In this document: positions 28,564-36,950 of the stretch, one piece after another
Position numbering within the stretch: the first letter of the stretch is position 1
Layout: every line of letters begins with the position of its first letter
Assembly: GCF_007988905.1 (NCBI RefSeq)
Contig: NZ_BJVA01000009.1
Span: 1-64,000 of the forward strand
Direction of reading: 5' to 3'
DNA length: 64,000 bases
DNA from: Gluconobacter kanchanaburiensis NBRC 103587
Lineage (GTDB): Bacteria > Pseudomonadota > Alphaproteobacteria > Acetobacterales > Acetobacteraceae
Notes under the pieces: model-generated
The model's input: the letters and a program-made list of their open reading frames with translations, nothing else
The model's database searches: none
Told to the model about the DNA's origin: nothing
Translations under genes and position numbers: made by a program

Positions 28564-29724
28564 ATGCTGAACCATTCTTCCCTCCGCGCCATGCTGATGA
28601 CGGCCCTGGCCGGTTTTTCCATGACCGGTCTTTCCGCCTGTGGCCCGATGGGGCCGGGGAAGCTTCGGAACGATCAGCTCGAATATTCCCGTGCTCTGGG
28701 CGACAGTCAGAAGCACGAGATGCTGCTCAACATCGTACGGCTGCGTTACGCTGATCCGCCGACCTTTCTTGATACGACGCAGGTGATTGCGGGCTACAGC
28801 GTCTCCAAAAGCGTCAGTGGCGGTTTCTATGCCTATCCAGCGACAGCAGTCGGCAACTATCTGTTCGGAACGGGAACGATGTCGCTGGGCGAGAGCCCGA
28901 CTTTCACTTACCAGCCGGTGACGGGGCAGCAATATGCCGAGAACGTGGTCCGCCCGATCTCCCCGACCGTCATCATGCCGCTCAGTCTGGGCGGTCTGCC
29001 GATCGATACGTTACTGCGCCTGACCGCCCAGTCCATTGATGGTCTGTCCAATGTACGGGGCATTGGAGCTGGTCCTTTTGGTGGGGGGTCGGTGAGGTTC
29101 TACCTGCTCCTACACGATCTGCGTCAGCTTCAGTTGAACGGGGCGATGACCATCCGAATCACAACTGACGCGCCGCCATCCACCGACAGCAAGAAGAATG
29201 GTGGCAAATCAGATAGTAGCAACGGCAGCTCCGGGGGAGCCGGTGGAGGAGCAGAGCGCTCCTATCTCGTGCTCACATCTACGTCGGACAGCAACCTGCT
29301 GGCGATTCAGGCGGAGGTGCGGCGTCTGTTGCATCTGGACCCGGCTGCCGAGGAGGCCGAGATTGTTTACGGTCCTTACCCGAAGCATCCGGGCAAGCAG
29401 ATTGCGATCCTCACACGTTCGATGCTCGCAATGCTGACCCAGCTTGCCTACGAGGTCGAAGTGCCGGAAGACGACATTAAGAGTGGCCGAACACCTCCCA
29501 CCATTGGGCAGGTCGGAATCGAGAACCGCCCGGAAGTGGTGATCCATTCCGGAAAGGAAGAGCCCGACGCGCGCTATGCGGCTGTCAGCTACAACAATAC
29601 CTGGTTCTGGATCAGCGATCGGGATTTCCAAAGTAAGCTTGCCTTTACGATGGTGCAGGTTCTGTCGGCTCTCGCGGCGACCAACCATACCGGCGGAGCG
29701 GTCGTAACCATCCCCGCTGGGTAA
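28564..29724 (+). CDS. Uncharacterised lipoprotein
   Basis: The 386-residue protein has a signal with lipobox LSAC (Cys at residue 26). The mature part begins with LGDSQKHEMLLNIVRLRYADPPTFLD (segments), a conserved opening I associate with a widespread proteobacterial family of unknown function. A Ser/Gly/Lys-rich linker (about residues 205-225) separates two halves; the second contains LLAIQAEVRRLLHLDPAAEEAE and SYNNTWFWISDRDFQSKLAFTMVQVLSALA. It lies between dnaK and sldBA, on the same strand as sldBA, but 150 AT-rich bases and a probable separate promoter intervene. An outer-membrane anchor is inferred. Confidence 0.75.
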   Translation: MLNHSSLRAMLMTALAGFSMTGLSACGPMGPGKLRNDQLEYSRALGDSQKHEMLLNIVRLRYADPPTFLDTTQVIAGYSVSKSVSGGFYAYPATAVGNYLFGTGTMSLGESPTFTYQPVTGQQYAENVVRPISPTVIMPLSLGGLPIDTLLRLTAQSIDGLSNVRGIGAGPFGGGSVRFYLLLHDLRQLQLNGAMTIRITTDAPPSTDSKKNGGKSDSSNGSSGGAGGGAERSYLVLTSTSDSNLLAIQAEVRRLLHLDPAAEEAEIVYGPYPKHPGKQIAILTRSMLAMLTQLAYEVEVPEDDIKSGRTPPTIGQVGIENRPEVVIHSGKEEPDARYAAVSYNNTWFWISDRDFQSKLAFTMVQVLSALAATNHTGGAVVTIPAG

Positions 29725-29875
29725 TAAAAATAACGCTTATTTGAATTGGTTTAAATGAAACTATTTCATTGCACGGTTTTGTCAAAATAAAACCCAATAA
29801 TATTGAAAAAGAGTCGTAGATTTATTGAGATTCTGGAATTACCGTCTAGACTTTCAGTTCTGGAGGCTCTCACCG

Positions 29876-30256
29876 ATGCCGAATACTTATGGCAACAGGA
29901 CCCTGACCGAGTGGCTCACGCTCGTGCTCGGGGTTGTTATCGTTCTGGTGGGGCTGTTCTTTGTTATCGGCGGGGCTCAACTCGCGATGCTGGGCGGCTC
30001 TGTCTATTATCTGATCTGTGGCGTCGTGCTGGTTGCCAGCGGCGTGTTCATGGTTCTGGGGCGCACCCTCGGCGCATTCCTGTATCTGGGCGCGCTCGCC
30101 TACACCTGGGTGTGGTCGCTGTGGGAAGTGGGTTTCAGCCCGGTTGATCTTCTGCCTCGCGATTTCGGCCCGACGCTGCTGGCTATCCTCGTCGTTCTCG
30201 CCATTCCGGTTCTCCGTCGACTGGAAACCCGCCGTGCCCTGAGGGGAGCCGTCTGA
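29876..30256 (+). CDS. sldB: PQQ-dependent polyol dehydrogenase, small membrane subunit
   Basis: Hydrophobic 126-residue partner of SldA, which anchors the enzyme and is needed for its activity and ubiquinone reduction. Four strongly hydrophobic segments are visible (about residues 11-33, 36-60, 63-86, 97-113), like the N-terminal membrane region of membrane glucose dehydrogenase. The ATG at 29876 has GGAGG ten bases upstream. The 150 bases before it are markedly AT-rich and hold the likely promoter, but I cannot fix the boxes. Its stop overlaps the sldA ATG by one base (TGATG). Confidence 0.95.
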   Translation: MPNTYGNRTLTEWLTLVLGVVIVLVGLFFVIGGAQLAMLGGSVYYLICGVVLVASGVFMVLGRTLGAFLYLGALAYTWVWSLWEVGFSPVDLLPRDFGPTLLAILVVLAIPVLRRLETRRALRGAV

Positions 30257-32481
30257 TGCGCAGATCTCATCTTCTCGCGACCGTTGCCTGTGCTACGCTG
30301 GCGTGTGCGCCGCTGGCCGCCAATGCCCAGTTCGCTCCCGCAGGTAGCGGTGGTTCGCCCACTTCCTCCGTGCCGGACCCCAGCAGTGATAATTCCTTCG
30401 AGCCGACCGAGAACACGCCAGCCGCGAAGAGCCGCTTTGCCGGTCCGTCCCCCTATGCGCCTCAGGCACCGGGTGTGAACGCGGCCAACCTGCCGGATAT
30501 CGGGTCCATGGATCCGAACGATGTTCCTCAGATGGCCCCGCAGCAGAGCGCCAGCCCCGCCTCGGGAGACTGGGCCGCCTACGGCCATGACGACAGCCAG
30601 ATGCGCTACTCGCCGCTGTCAGAGATCACGCCGCAGAACGCCGATCAGCTCAAGGTTGCCTTTGTCTATCATACCGGCAGCTATCCGCGGCCGGGCCAGA
30701 CGAACAAATGGGCTGCCGAAACCACGCCGATCAAGGTGGGTGACGGCCTCTATATGTGTTCGGCTCAGAATGACATCATGAAGCTCGACCCGACAACGGG
30801 TAAAGAAATCTGGCGTCACAACATCCACGAGCGATATGAGGCGATTCCCTATACTGCTGCGTGCAAAGGCGTGACGTACTTCACGTCTTCGCAGGTGCCG
30901 GAGGGTCAGCCGTGCCACAACCGTATTCTCGAAAGCACGCTCGACATGCGTCTGATCGAGGTCGATGCTGCGACTGGCAATCTCTGCCCGACCTTCGGTC
31001 ATGACGGTCAGGTGAACCTGATGCAGGGCATGGGCGAATCTGTTCCCGGTTTCGTGTCCATGACAACTCCTCCACCAATCGTGAATGGCGTCGCGGTGGT
31101 CAACCACGAGGTTCTCGACGGCCAACGTCGCTGGGCCCCGTCAGGTGTGATCCGCGGGTACGATGCCGAGACCGGAAAATTCCTGTGGGCATGGGACGTG
31201 AACCGCCCCAACGACCACAGTCAGCCAACCGGCAACAACCACTACAGCCGGGGTACGCCGAACTCCTGGGCTGCAATGACCGGCGACAATGCGCTGGGCC
31301 TCGTCTATGTCCCGACCGGCAACTCGGCTTCCGATTATTACAGCGCTCTGCGTAGCCCTGAAGAAAACAAGGTGTCCTCGGCGGTCGTCGCCCTTGACGT
31401 CAAGACGGGTTCTCCGCGCTGGGTCTTCCAGACCGCCCACAAGGATGTCTGGGACTACGATATCGGTTCGCAGGCGACGCTGATGGATATGCCAGGCCCT
31501 GACGGACAGACCGTTCCGGCGCTCATCATGCCGACGAAGCGCGGACAGACCTTCGTGCTCGACCGTCGTGACGGTAAGCCAATCCTGCCGGTGGAAGAGC
31601 GCCCCGCTCCGTCACCCGGTGTGATTCCAGGTGATCCGCGCTCTCCGACGCAGCCCTGGTCCACCGGAATGCCTGCCCTTCGGGTCCCGGATCTGAAGGA
31701 GAAGGACATGTGGGGCATGTCCCCCATCGACCAGCTTTTCTGCCGCATCAAGTTTCGCCGGGCTAATTACGTGGGCGAGTTCACGCCTCCGAGCGTCGAC
31801 AAACCCTGGATCGAATATCCCGGCTATAACGGCGGCAGTGACTGGGGCTCCATGTCCTACGATCCCAATAGCGGCATCCTGATCGCGAACTGGAACATCA
31901 CCCCGATGTACGACCAGCTCGTGACCCGCAAGAAGGCTGACCAGTTGGGCCTGATGCCGATCGATGACCCGAACTACAAGCCGGGTGGCGGTGGTGCCGA
32001 AGGTAATGGCGCGATGGACGGTACGCCTTATGGCATCGTTGTGACTCCGTTCTGGGATCAGTACACGGGCATGATGTGCAACCGTCCGCCCTACGGTATG
32101 ATCACGGCCATCGATATGAAGCATGGTCAGAAGGTGCTGTGGCAGCATCCGCTCGGAACGGCCCGTGCCAATGGTCCATGGGGTCTGCCGACGGGTCTGC
32201 CTTGGGAAATCGGGACACCGAACAATGGTGGTTCGGTCGTGACGGCTGGCGGTCTGGTGTTCATCGGTGCGGCTACGGATAATCAGATCCGTGCCATCGA
32301 TGAGCATACCGGCAAGGTGGTCTGGAGTGCGGTCCTGCCGGGCGGCGGTCAGGCCAACCCGATGACCTACGAGGCCAATGGTCATCAGTACGTCGCCATC
32401 ATGGCAGGTGGTCACCACTTCATGATGACGCCAGTCAGCGATCAGCTGGTGGTTTACGCACTGCCTGATCACAAGGGCTGA
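30256..32481 (+). CDS. sldA: PQQ-dependent glycerol/D-sorbitol dehydrogenase, large subunit
   Basis: Main polyol dehydrogenase of Gluconobacter: it oxidises glycerol, sorbitol, mannitol, arabitol and gluconate at secondary alcohols in the periplasm (for example sorbitol to L-sorbose) with PQQ and passes electrons to ubiquinone. The 741-residue length matches the known protein (about 740). A signal peptide ends near ANAQ (residues 22-25), followed by a Pro/Ser-rich linker and the eight-bladed PQQ propeller, starting DWAAYGHDDSQMRYSPLSEI and with blade motifs such as KLDPTTGKEIWRHN and AIDEHTGKVVWSAVLPGG. No CxxCH heme site is present, as expected for this type. Followed by a terminator. Confidence 0.97.
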   Translation: MRRSHLLATVACATLACAPLAANAQFAPAGSGGSPTSSVPDPSSDNSFEPTENTPAAKSRFAGPSPYAPQAPGVNAANLPDIGSMDPNDVPQMAPQQSASPASGDWAAYGHDDSQMRYSPLSEITPQNADQLKVAFVYHTGSYPRPGQTNKWAAETTPIKVGDGLYMCSAQNDIMKLDPTTGKEIWRHNIHERYEAIPYTAACKGVTYFTSSQVPEGQPCHNRILESTLDMRLIEVDAATGNLCPTFGHDGQVNLMQGMGESVPGFVSMTTPPPIVNGVAVVNHEVLDGQRRWAPSGVIRGYDAETGKFLWAWDVNRPNDHSQPTGNNHYSRGTPNSWAAMTGDNALGLVYVPTGNSASDYYSALRSPEENKVSSAVVALDVKTGSPRWVFQTAHKDVWDYDIGSQATLMDMPGPDGQTVPALIMPTKRGQTFVLDRRDGKPILPVEERPAPSPGVIPGDPRSPTQPWSTGMPALRVPDLKEKDMWGMSPIDQLFCRIKFRRANYVGEFTPPSVDKPWIEYPGYNGGSDWGSMSYDPNSGILIANWNITPMYDQLVTRKKADQLGLMPIDDPNYKPGGGGAEGNGAMDGTPYGIVVTPFWDQYTGMMCNRPPYGMITAIDMKHGQKVLWQHPLGTARANGPWGLPTGLPWEIGTPNNGGSVVTAGGLVFIGAATDNQIRAIDEHTGKVVWSAVLPGGGQANPMTYEANGHQYVAIMAGGHHFMMTPVSDQLVVYALPDHKG

Positions 32482-32513
32482 GAACGCGGGGGCTGAGGCC
32501 TCCGGATGATGCG

Positions 32514-32560
32514 AAGGGGTGGTTTTCGTGCCAGAAATGGCACGGAGGCCACCCCTTTGT
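32514..32560 (+). terminator. Hairpin terminator after sldA
   Basis: AAGGGGTGG (32514-32522) pairs with CCACCCCTT (32549-32557), with an inner GTGCC/GGCAC stem, followed by TG and T-rich sequence. It is 33 bases after the sldA stop. Confidence 0.75.
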
Positions 32561-32669
32561 CGTTTCCGGGGCTTTTTTTCCATTTTCCGGGTGGGAAGCA
32601 CCTCCAGACCCGGCTACAGGCTGTTTTCGTCCACAAATATTTTCCCGGAACAGGCCCCGCAGAACCGTC

Positions 32670-33854
32670 ATGACCGATCGCTCCCCCGTCATCCTTCAGG
32701 TTCTTCCGGCGCTGGGCACCGGCGGTCTGGAGCGCGGGGCTGTCGAGATTGCCGCAGCAATCACCCAAGGGGGTGGCACGGCGTTGGTCGCCTCGCGTCC
32801 CGGCCGGCTTCTGGTGCAGCTTCGTCACGCCGGTGCGCGGCATATCGAGCTTGATTTGAAGACGAAATCCCCTTTCGCTGTGCTGCGTCGGGCGCGGGAT
32901 CTTCAGGCGATCATTCGTAGTGAGGGCGTGGATCTTGTGCATGCCCGATCGCGGATTCCGGCCTGGGCTGCGTGGATCGCCTGTCGGCGCGAAAACATCC
33001 CGCTCGTAACGACATGGCATGGCGTGCATGAGGCGAAATGGCGGGCCAAGAAGTTCTATAATTCCATACTGGCGCGCGGAGTTCGGGTCATTGCGATTTC
33101 GGAGTTCATCGCTCGGCGCCTGCGCAGCGAATACGCCGTACCGGAGAGTCGTCTGCGCGTCATTCCGCGCGGTGCAGACCTGCGGGAGTTTACGCCTGGT
33201 ACTGTATCCGGCGAACGCGTGCAGAAACTGGCTGAAATCTGGCGCGTGCCTGTCGAGGCAAGGATTATCCTCATGCCCGCACGGCTGACGGCATGGAAAG
33301 GGCAGGGTGTTCTGGTCGAGGCACTGGGAATTCTGCGCCTGCAGGTGGACGCAGGCTGGATCTGCGTTCTGGCTGGTCCGGAAAATGATCGGAAGTTCTC
33401 TCGCAGGCTGCAACAGCGCGTGCGGGAACTTGGCCTTGAGGAGCATGTCCGATTCGCCGGAACCTGCACCGACATGCCGGCTGCCTGTGAGCTGGCGAGC
33501 GTTGTCGTGGCGCCCTCGCTCCGGCCTGAGCCGTTCGGACGTACTTTGGTAGAAGCGCAGATGATGGGTTGTCCCGTAATCGGCACGGCACAGGGGGCCA
33601 TGATGGAGACGATCCTGCCTGGTGAGACAGGTCTGGTCGTGCCCCCGGATGATCCTCAGGCTCTGGCGGATGCGTTGAAACGTATTCTGGAAACAGACGA
33701 TGGCGCGTTGGACTGGCTGGCGGAAAAAGCCCGGGCCCATGCTATCGCCAATTATACGACGACGTTGATGCAAGCCCGCACGCTGGGTGTGTATGACGAA
33801 CTTCTGGGCACCCGTCTGCGGGAGACATTTGAGGAATACAGCCATGACCAGTAA
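32670..33854 (+). CDS. Glycosyltransferase family 4
   Basis: A 394-residue GT-B glycosyltransferase. The N-terminal acceptor domain has LQVLPALGTGGLERGAVEIA and VHARSRIPAWAAWIA; the C-terminal donor domain begins ILMPARLTAWKGQGVLVEAL and has VVAPSLRPEPFGRTLVEAQMMG (the E-x7-E motif) and GETGLVVPPDD. Relatives act in lipopolysaccharide or other surface glycans at the inner face of the membrane; the exact sugar is not visible. It overlaps the next small gene by 11 bases. Confidence 0.88.
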   Translation: MTDRSPVILQVLPALGTGGLERGAVEIAAAITQGGGTALVASRPGRLLVQLRHAGARHIELDLKTKSPFAVLRRARDLQAIIRSEGVDLVHARSRIPAWAAWIACRRENIPLVTTWHGVHEAKWRAKKFYNSILARGVRVIAISEFIARRLRSEYAVPESRLRVIPRGADLREFTPGTVSGERVQKLAEIWRVPVEARIILMPARLTAWKGQGVLVEALGILRLQVDAGWICVLAGPENDRKFSRRLQQRVRELGLEEHVRFAGTCTDMPAACELASVVVAPSLRPEPFGRTLVEAQMMGCPVIGTAQGAMMETILPGETGLVVPPDDPQALADALKRILETDDGALDWLAEKARAHAIANYTTTLMQARTLGVYDELLGTRLRETFEEYSHDQ

Positions 33855-34020
33855 GGACGAAAAACCGTCAGGGCAGATCATCCATGACCGCGCCGCGGCC
33901 GCAAAGGAAGAGCGGGAAAGCCGGGAGGCCAAGGCACTCCGGGCCAATCTGATGCGGCGCAAACAGCAGCAGCGTGCGCGGCCGCAGGATGATGCTGTCT
34001 CTCCCCCCGATGATCGCTAA
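33844..34020 (+). CDS. Small conserved basic protein, 58 aa
   Basis: The ATG at 33844 lies within the end of the glycosyltransferase gene (11-base overlap, different frame), suggesting translational coupling. The 58 residues are highly charged and probably helical: EKPSGQIIHDRAAAAKEERESREAKALRANLMRRKQQQRARP. This LRANLxRRKxQxRAR pattern occurs in short conserved proteins of Rhodospirillales-type genomes, whose function I do not know. The start of the DMT exporter follows six bases later. Confidence 0.7.
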   Translation: MTSKDEKPSGQIIHDRAAAAKEERESREAKALRANLMRRKQQQRARPQDDAVSPPDDR

Positions 34021-34026
34021 ACGTCT

Positions 34027-34941
34027 GTGAAGCGAAACTTTCCTCTCCCTTCGCCGCAGGAACTGGCGCTGACGGGCGTGACGGTTCTGTGGGGCGGGAC
34101 GTTTCTCGTGCTGCATATTGCCATGCAGCAGTGTGGGCCGCGCTTTTTCGTCTTTGTCCGTTTCATGATGGCGGCGGTGTTCGTCGGGTTGCTGGCCGGG
34201 CGGAAACTTTTGGATTTTAACTGGCGAGAAATGCGGGCGGGTGGGCTGATCGGCGTGGCGTTGGCTACCGGTTACGTGTTGCAGAGCGCTGGTCTGCATG
34301 ACATCACCAGCAGCCGTTCCGCTTTTATTACGGCATTGTACGTGCCGCTGGTGCCGATCTTTCAGTGGGCATTTCTGCGCAAGGCCCCGCATCTGATGAG
34401 CTGGCTTGGGATTGGGCTGGCATTCGCAGGACTGGTCTGTCTGGCAGGGCCGGCGGCGCTATCACTGTCCTTCGGGCGCGGGGATATTTTGACTCTGTTC
34501 GCGGCGATTGCGATTGCGATTGAGATCGTGCTGATCAGTCTTTATGCGCGGGGTGTAGACAGTCTGCGCGTAACGGTCATGCAGCTTTTTGCTGGCAGTC
34601 TGTTCGCGGGGCTGATGGTCCCTGTTTCGGGGGAGGCGCTCCCGGCCTTTTCCTGGGTCTGGATTGCCTGCGCGCTGGCTCTGGGTGGTCTGAGCGCTCT
34701 GGTGCAGGTCGTCATGAACTGGGCGCAGAAATCCGTCTCCCCCACAAAGGCTGCCGTGATCTATGCTGGAGAGCCGGTCTGGGGTGGGCTCGTAGGCTGG
34801 TTGGCGGGTGATCATTTGCCTCCTGCGACCCTTCTGGGTGCCGCACTGATCGTAGGTGGCGTTCTGACTAGCGAACTGCGTCCGCAGTGGCTGGAGGTCC
34901 TGTTGGAACGTGTGCCACAAACGCTCACGAAAAATGACTGA
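34027..34941 (+). CDS. DMT-superfamily (EamA) transporter
   Basis: The 304-residue inner-membrane protein has two EamA repeats, about ten membrane segments. Typical features are the N-terminal VTVLWGGTFLVLHIAMQ, SAFITALYVPLVPIF at the end of repeat one, and KAAVIYAGEPVWGGLVGWL in repeat two. It starts with GTG at 34027, close behind the small gene. Substrates of such exporters are usually metabolites or amino acids; none can be named here. Confidence 0.9.
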   Translation: MKRNFPLPSPQELALTGVTVLWGGTFLVLHIAMQQCGPRFFVFVRFMMAAVFVGLLAGRKLLDFNWREMRAGGLIGVALATGYVLQSAGLHDITSSRSAFITALYVPLVPIFQWAFLRKAPHLMSWLGIGLAFAGLVCLAGPAALSLSFGRGDILTLFAAIAIAIEIVLISLYARGVDSLRVTVMQLFAGSLFAGLMVPVSGEALPAFSWVWIACALALGGLSALVQVVMNWAQKSVSPTKAAVIYAGEPVWGGLVGWLAGDHLPPATLLGAALIVGGVLTSELRPQWLEVLLERVPQTLTKND

Positions 34942-35031
34942 GCCGACACATTGCGTGATAGCCCATCGCTCGCTAGAGCAGATGGGTTAGACTTACGGCG
35001 ATTTTAGTCGTCCCTGCTCAGGAGTGCCTTC

Positions 35032-35583
35032 ATGCCCATCATGCCCGACACATGGATTCGCCAGATGGCCCGTGAAAAAGGCATGATCGAACCGTTCGTA
35101 GAGGCCCAGAAGCGCGAAGGCGTCATTTCCTACGGTCTGTCGTCTTACGGTTATGACGCACGTGTGGCATCGGACTTCAAGATCTTCACCGACGTAGACA
35201 GTGCCATCGTCGATCCAAAGAATTTCGCGTCCAACAGTTTCGTGACCCGCACGGGCGACATCACCATCCCACCCAACAGCTTCGCACTGGCGCATACGGT
35301 CGAGTATTTCCGTATCCCGCGTGACACGCTGGTGGTGTGCCTCGGCAAGTCCACCTATGCGCGCTGTGGCATCATCGTAAATGTCACGCCACTTGAGCCG
35401 GAATGGGAAGGTCAGGTCACGATCGAGATCAGCAACACCACACCGCTACCTGCGCGAATTTACGCGAACGAGGGCATCTGCCAGTTCCTGTTTTTCCAGG
35501 GTGCCAGCCCCTGTGAGGTCAGTTATGCCGACCGTGCTGGAAAATACATGCGCCAGTCCGGCGTCACCACGCCTCGCCTCTAA
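35032..35583 (+). CDS. dcd: dCTP deaminase
   Basis: Dcd makes dUTP from dCTP for thymidylate synthesis. The 183-residue protein starts [19 protein letters not shown] and has [14 protein letters not shown], the substrate segment [20 protein letters not shown] and the catalytic Glu in [19 protein letters not shown]. This is the trimeric type. The start may be the second Met (residue 4). murA follows 24 bases on. Confidence 0.97.
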   Translation: MPIMPDTWIRQMAREKGMIEPFVEAQKREGVISYGLSSYGYDARVASDFKIFTDVDSAIVDPKNFASNSFVTRTGDITIPPNSFALAHTVEYFRIPRDTLVVCLGKSTYARCGIIVNVTPLEPEWEGQVTIEISNTTPLPARIYANEGICQFLFFQGASPCEVSYADRAGKYMRQSGVTTPRL

Positions 35584-35607
35584 AGCCCAGTTCTCAAGGA
35601 TCGCACC

Positions 35608-36864
35608 ATGGACCGTTTCATCATTCGCGGTGGCCGCCGCCTGACAGGCGAAATTGAGATCGGCGGGGCCAAGAACTCCGGCCTCAAGCTCATGGTCGCG
35701 GGCTTGCTGACGTCCGAGCGGCTGGTGCTGTCCAATGTGCCGGGCATCGCGGATATCCAGACGATGCGCGACCTGCTGCTGGGGCTGGGTATCGCGGTCG
35801 AGGAAGCCGGGCCGCGCACGCTGTCCATTGGCGGTGAGATCGGGTCCGTCGAAGCGCCGTATGATATCGTCTCCAAGATGCGTGCCTCCATTCTGGTGCT
35901 GGGGCCGCTTCTGGCGCGGGCGCGGGAAGCGAAAGTTTCGCTGCCGGGCGGCTGCGCCATTGGTACGCGTCCGGTGGACATGCATCTCAAGGGGCTTGAG
36001 ACGCTGGGGGCCGTGATCCGTCTGGAGAACGGCTATATCAATGCGACCGCACCGGACGGATTGAAGGGCGACCGCATCATTCTGCCGTTCGCCAGTGTGG
36101 GCGCGACCGAGAACCTGCTGATGGCCGCGACGCTGGCGAAGGGGCGCACCCATATCGTCAACGCCGCGCGTGAGCCTGAAATCAGCGATCTGGTGCACTG
36201 CCTTAACGCCATGGGCGCACAGATCACGGGTGAAGGTTCGGGCACGCTGGTCATTGACGGTGTGGAGAAGCTGCACGGCGCGCATTATGCCGTCATGCCG
36301 GACCGCATCGAGTGCGGCACCTATGCCTGCGCGGCCGGTATCACGGGCGGAGACCTGCTGCTGGTGGGCGGACGGGCCGATGATCTGGGTGCCGTGATCC
36401 GCACGCTTGAGGAAACGGGCGTCGAGGTCGTTGAAGAGGCGCGTGGTCTGCGGGTCCGTCGCAGCGGCACACTTCAGGGCGTGGATATCATGACCGAGCC
36501 ATATCCCGGCTTCCCGACGGATATGCAGGCGCAGTTCATGGCGATGCTGTCCGTGGCGGAAGGAGCGTCCATGATTACCGAGACGATCTTCGAGAACCGC
36601 TTCATGCATGTTCCGGAGCTTAACCGGATGGGCGCGCGCGTGAACGTGCATGGCCGTTCGGCCATTATCCGTGGCGTGTCGAAGCTGTCGGGTGCGCCCG
36701 TCATGGCGACCGATCTGCGGGCGTCCTTCTCGCTGATTCTCGCGGGTCTGGCAGCGGAAGGCGAGACGCAGCTCAGCCGCATCTATCATCTGGACCGGGG
36801 CTATGAAGGCGTGGACCGCAAGCTCGCCGCCTGCGGTGCCGATATCGCCCGCGTCTCTGACTGA
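35608..36864 (+). CDS. murA: UDP-N-acetylglucosamine 1-carboxyvinyltransferase
   Basis: MurA catalyses the first committed step of peptidoglycan synthesis, adding enolpyruvate from PEP to UDP-GlcNAc. The 418-residue protein starts [24 protein letters not shown] and has Cys116 in [16 protein letters not shown], the fosfomycin-target cysteine, so it should be of the fosfomycin-sensitive type. [16 protein letters not shown] and the C-terminal [13 protein letters not shown] are conserved. Downstream lies a dispersed repeat. Confidence 0.98.
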   Translation: MDRFIIRGGRRLTGEIEIGGAKNSGLKLMVAGLLTSERLVLSNVPGIADIQTMRDLLLGLGIAVEEAGPRTLSIGGEIGSVEAPYDIVSKMRASILVLGPLLARAREAKVSLPGGCAIGTRPVDMHLKGLETLGAVIRLENGYINATAPDGLKGDRIILPFASVGATENLLMAATLAKGRTHIVNAAREPEISDLVHCLNAMGAQITGEGSGTLVIDGVEKLHGAHYAVMPDRIECGTYACAAGITGGDLLLVGGRADDLGAVIRTLEETGVEVVEEARGLRVRRSGTLQGVDIMTEPYPGFPTDMQAQFMAMLSVAEGASMITETIFENRFMHVPELNRMGARVNVHGRSAIIRGVSKLSGAPVMATDLRASFSLILAGLAAEGETQLSRIYHLDRGYEGVDRKLAACGADIARVSD

Positions 36865-36871
36865 TTTGGAT

Positions 36872-36950
36872 AAAAATTTTTGGTGAAGCTTTTTTCAAAA
36901 AGCTTCAAAGAACTCCGCCTTTTTGAAAAAAGGCGGAACCCAAAAACTTT
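36872..36950. repeat. Cloverleaf-like dispersed repeat, copy 1
   Basis: About 79 bases between murA and the polyol dehydrogenase. Two inner hairpins, GAAGCTTTTTTCAAAAAGCTTC (stem) and CCGCCTTTTTGAAAAAAGGCGG (stem), are enclosed by outer ends TTTTTGG and CCAAAAA. A second copy lies at 49091-49169 in the opposite orientation, nearly identical outside the loops. The element looks like a REP/MITE-type palindrome and probably also works as a terminator. Confidence 0.85.

Noticed and set aside
32469-33962. Minus-strand frame of about 500 codons opposite the GT4 gene
   Set aside because: Shadow of a clear glycosyltransferase; no motif.
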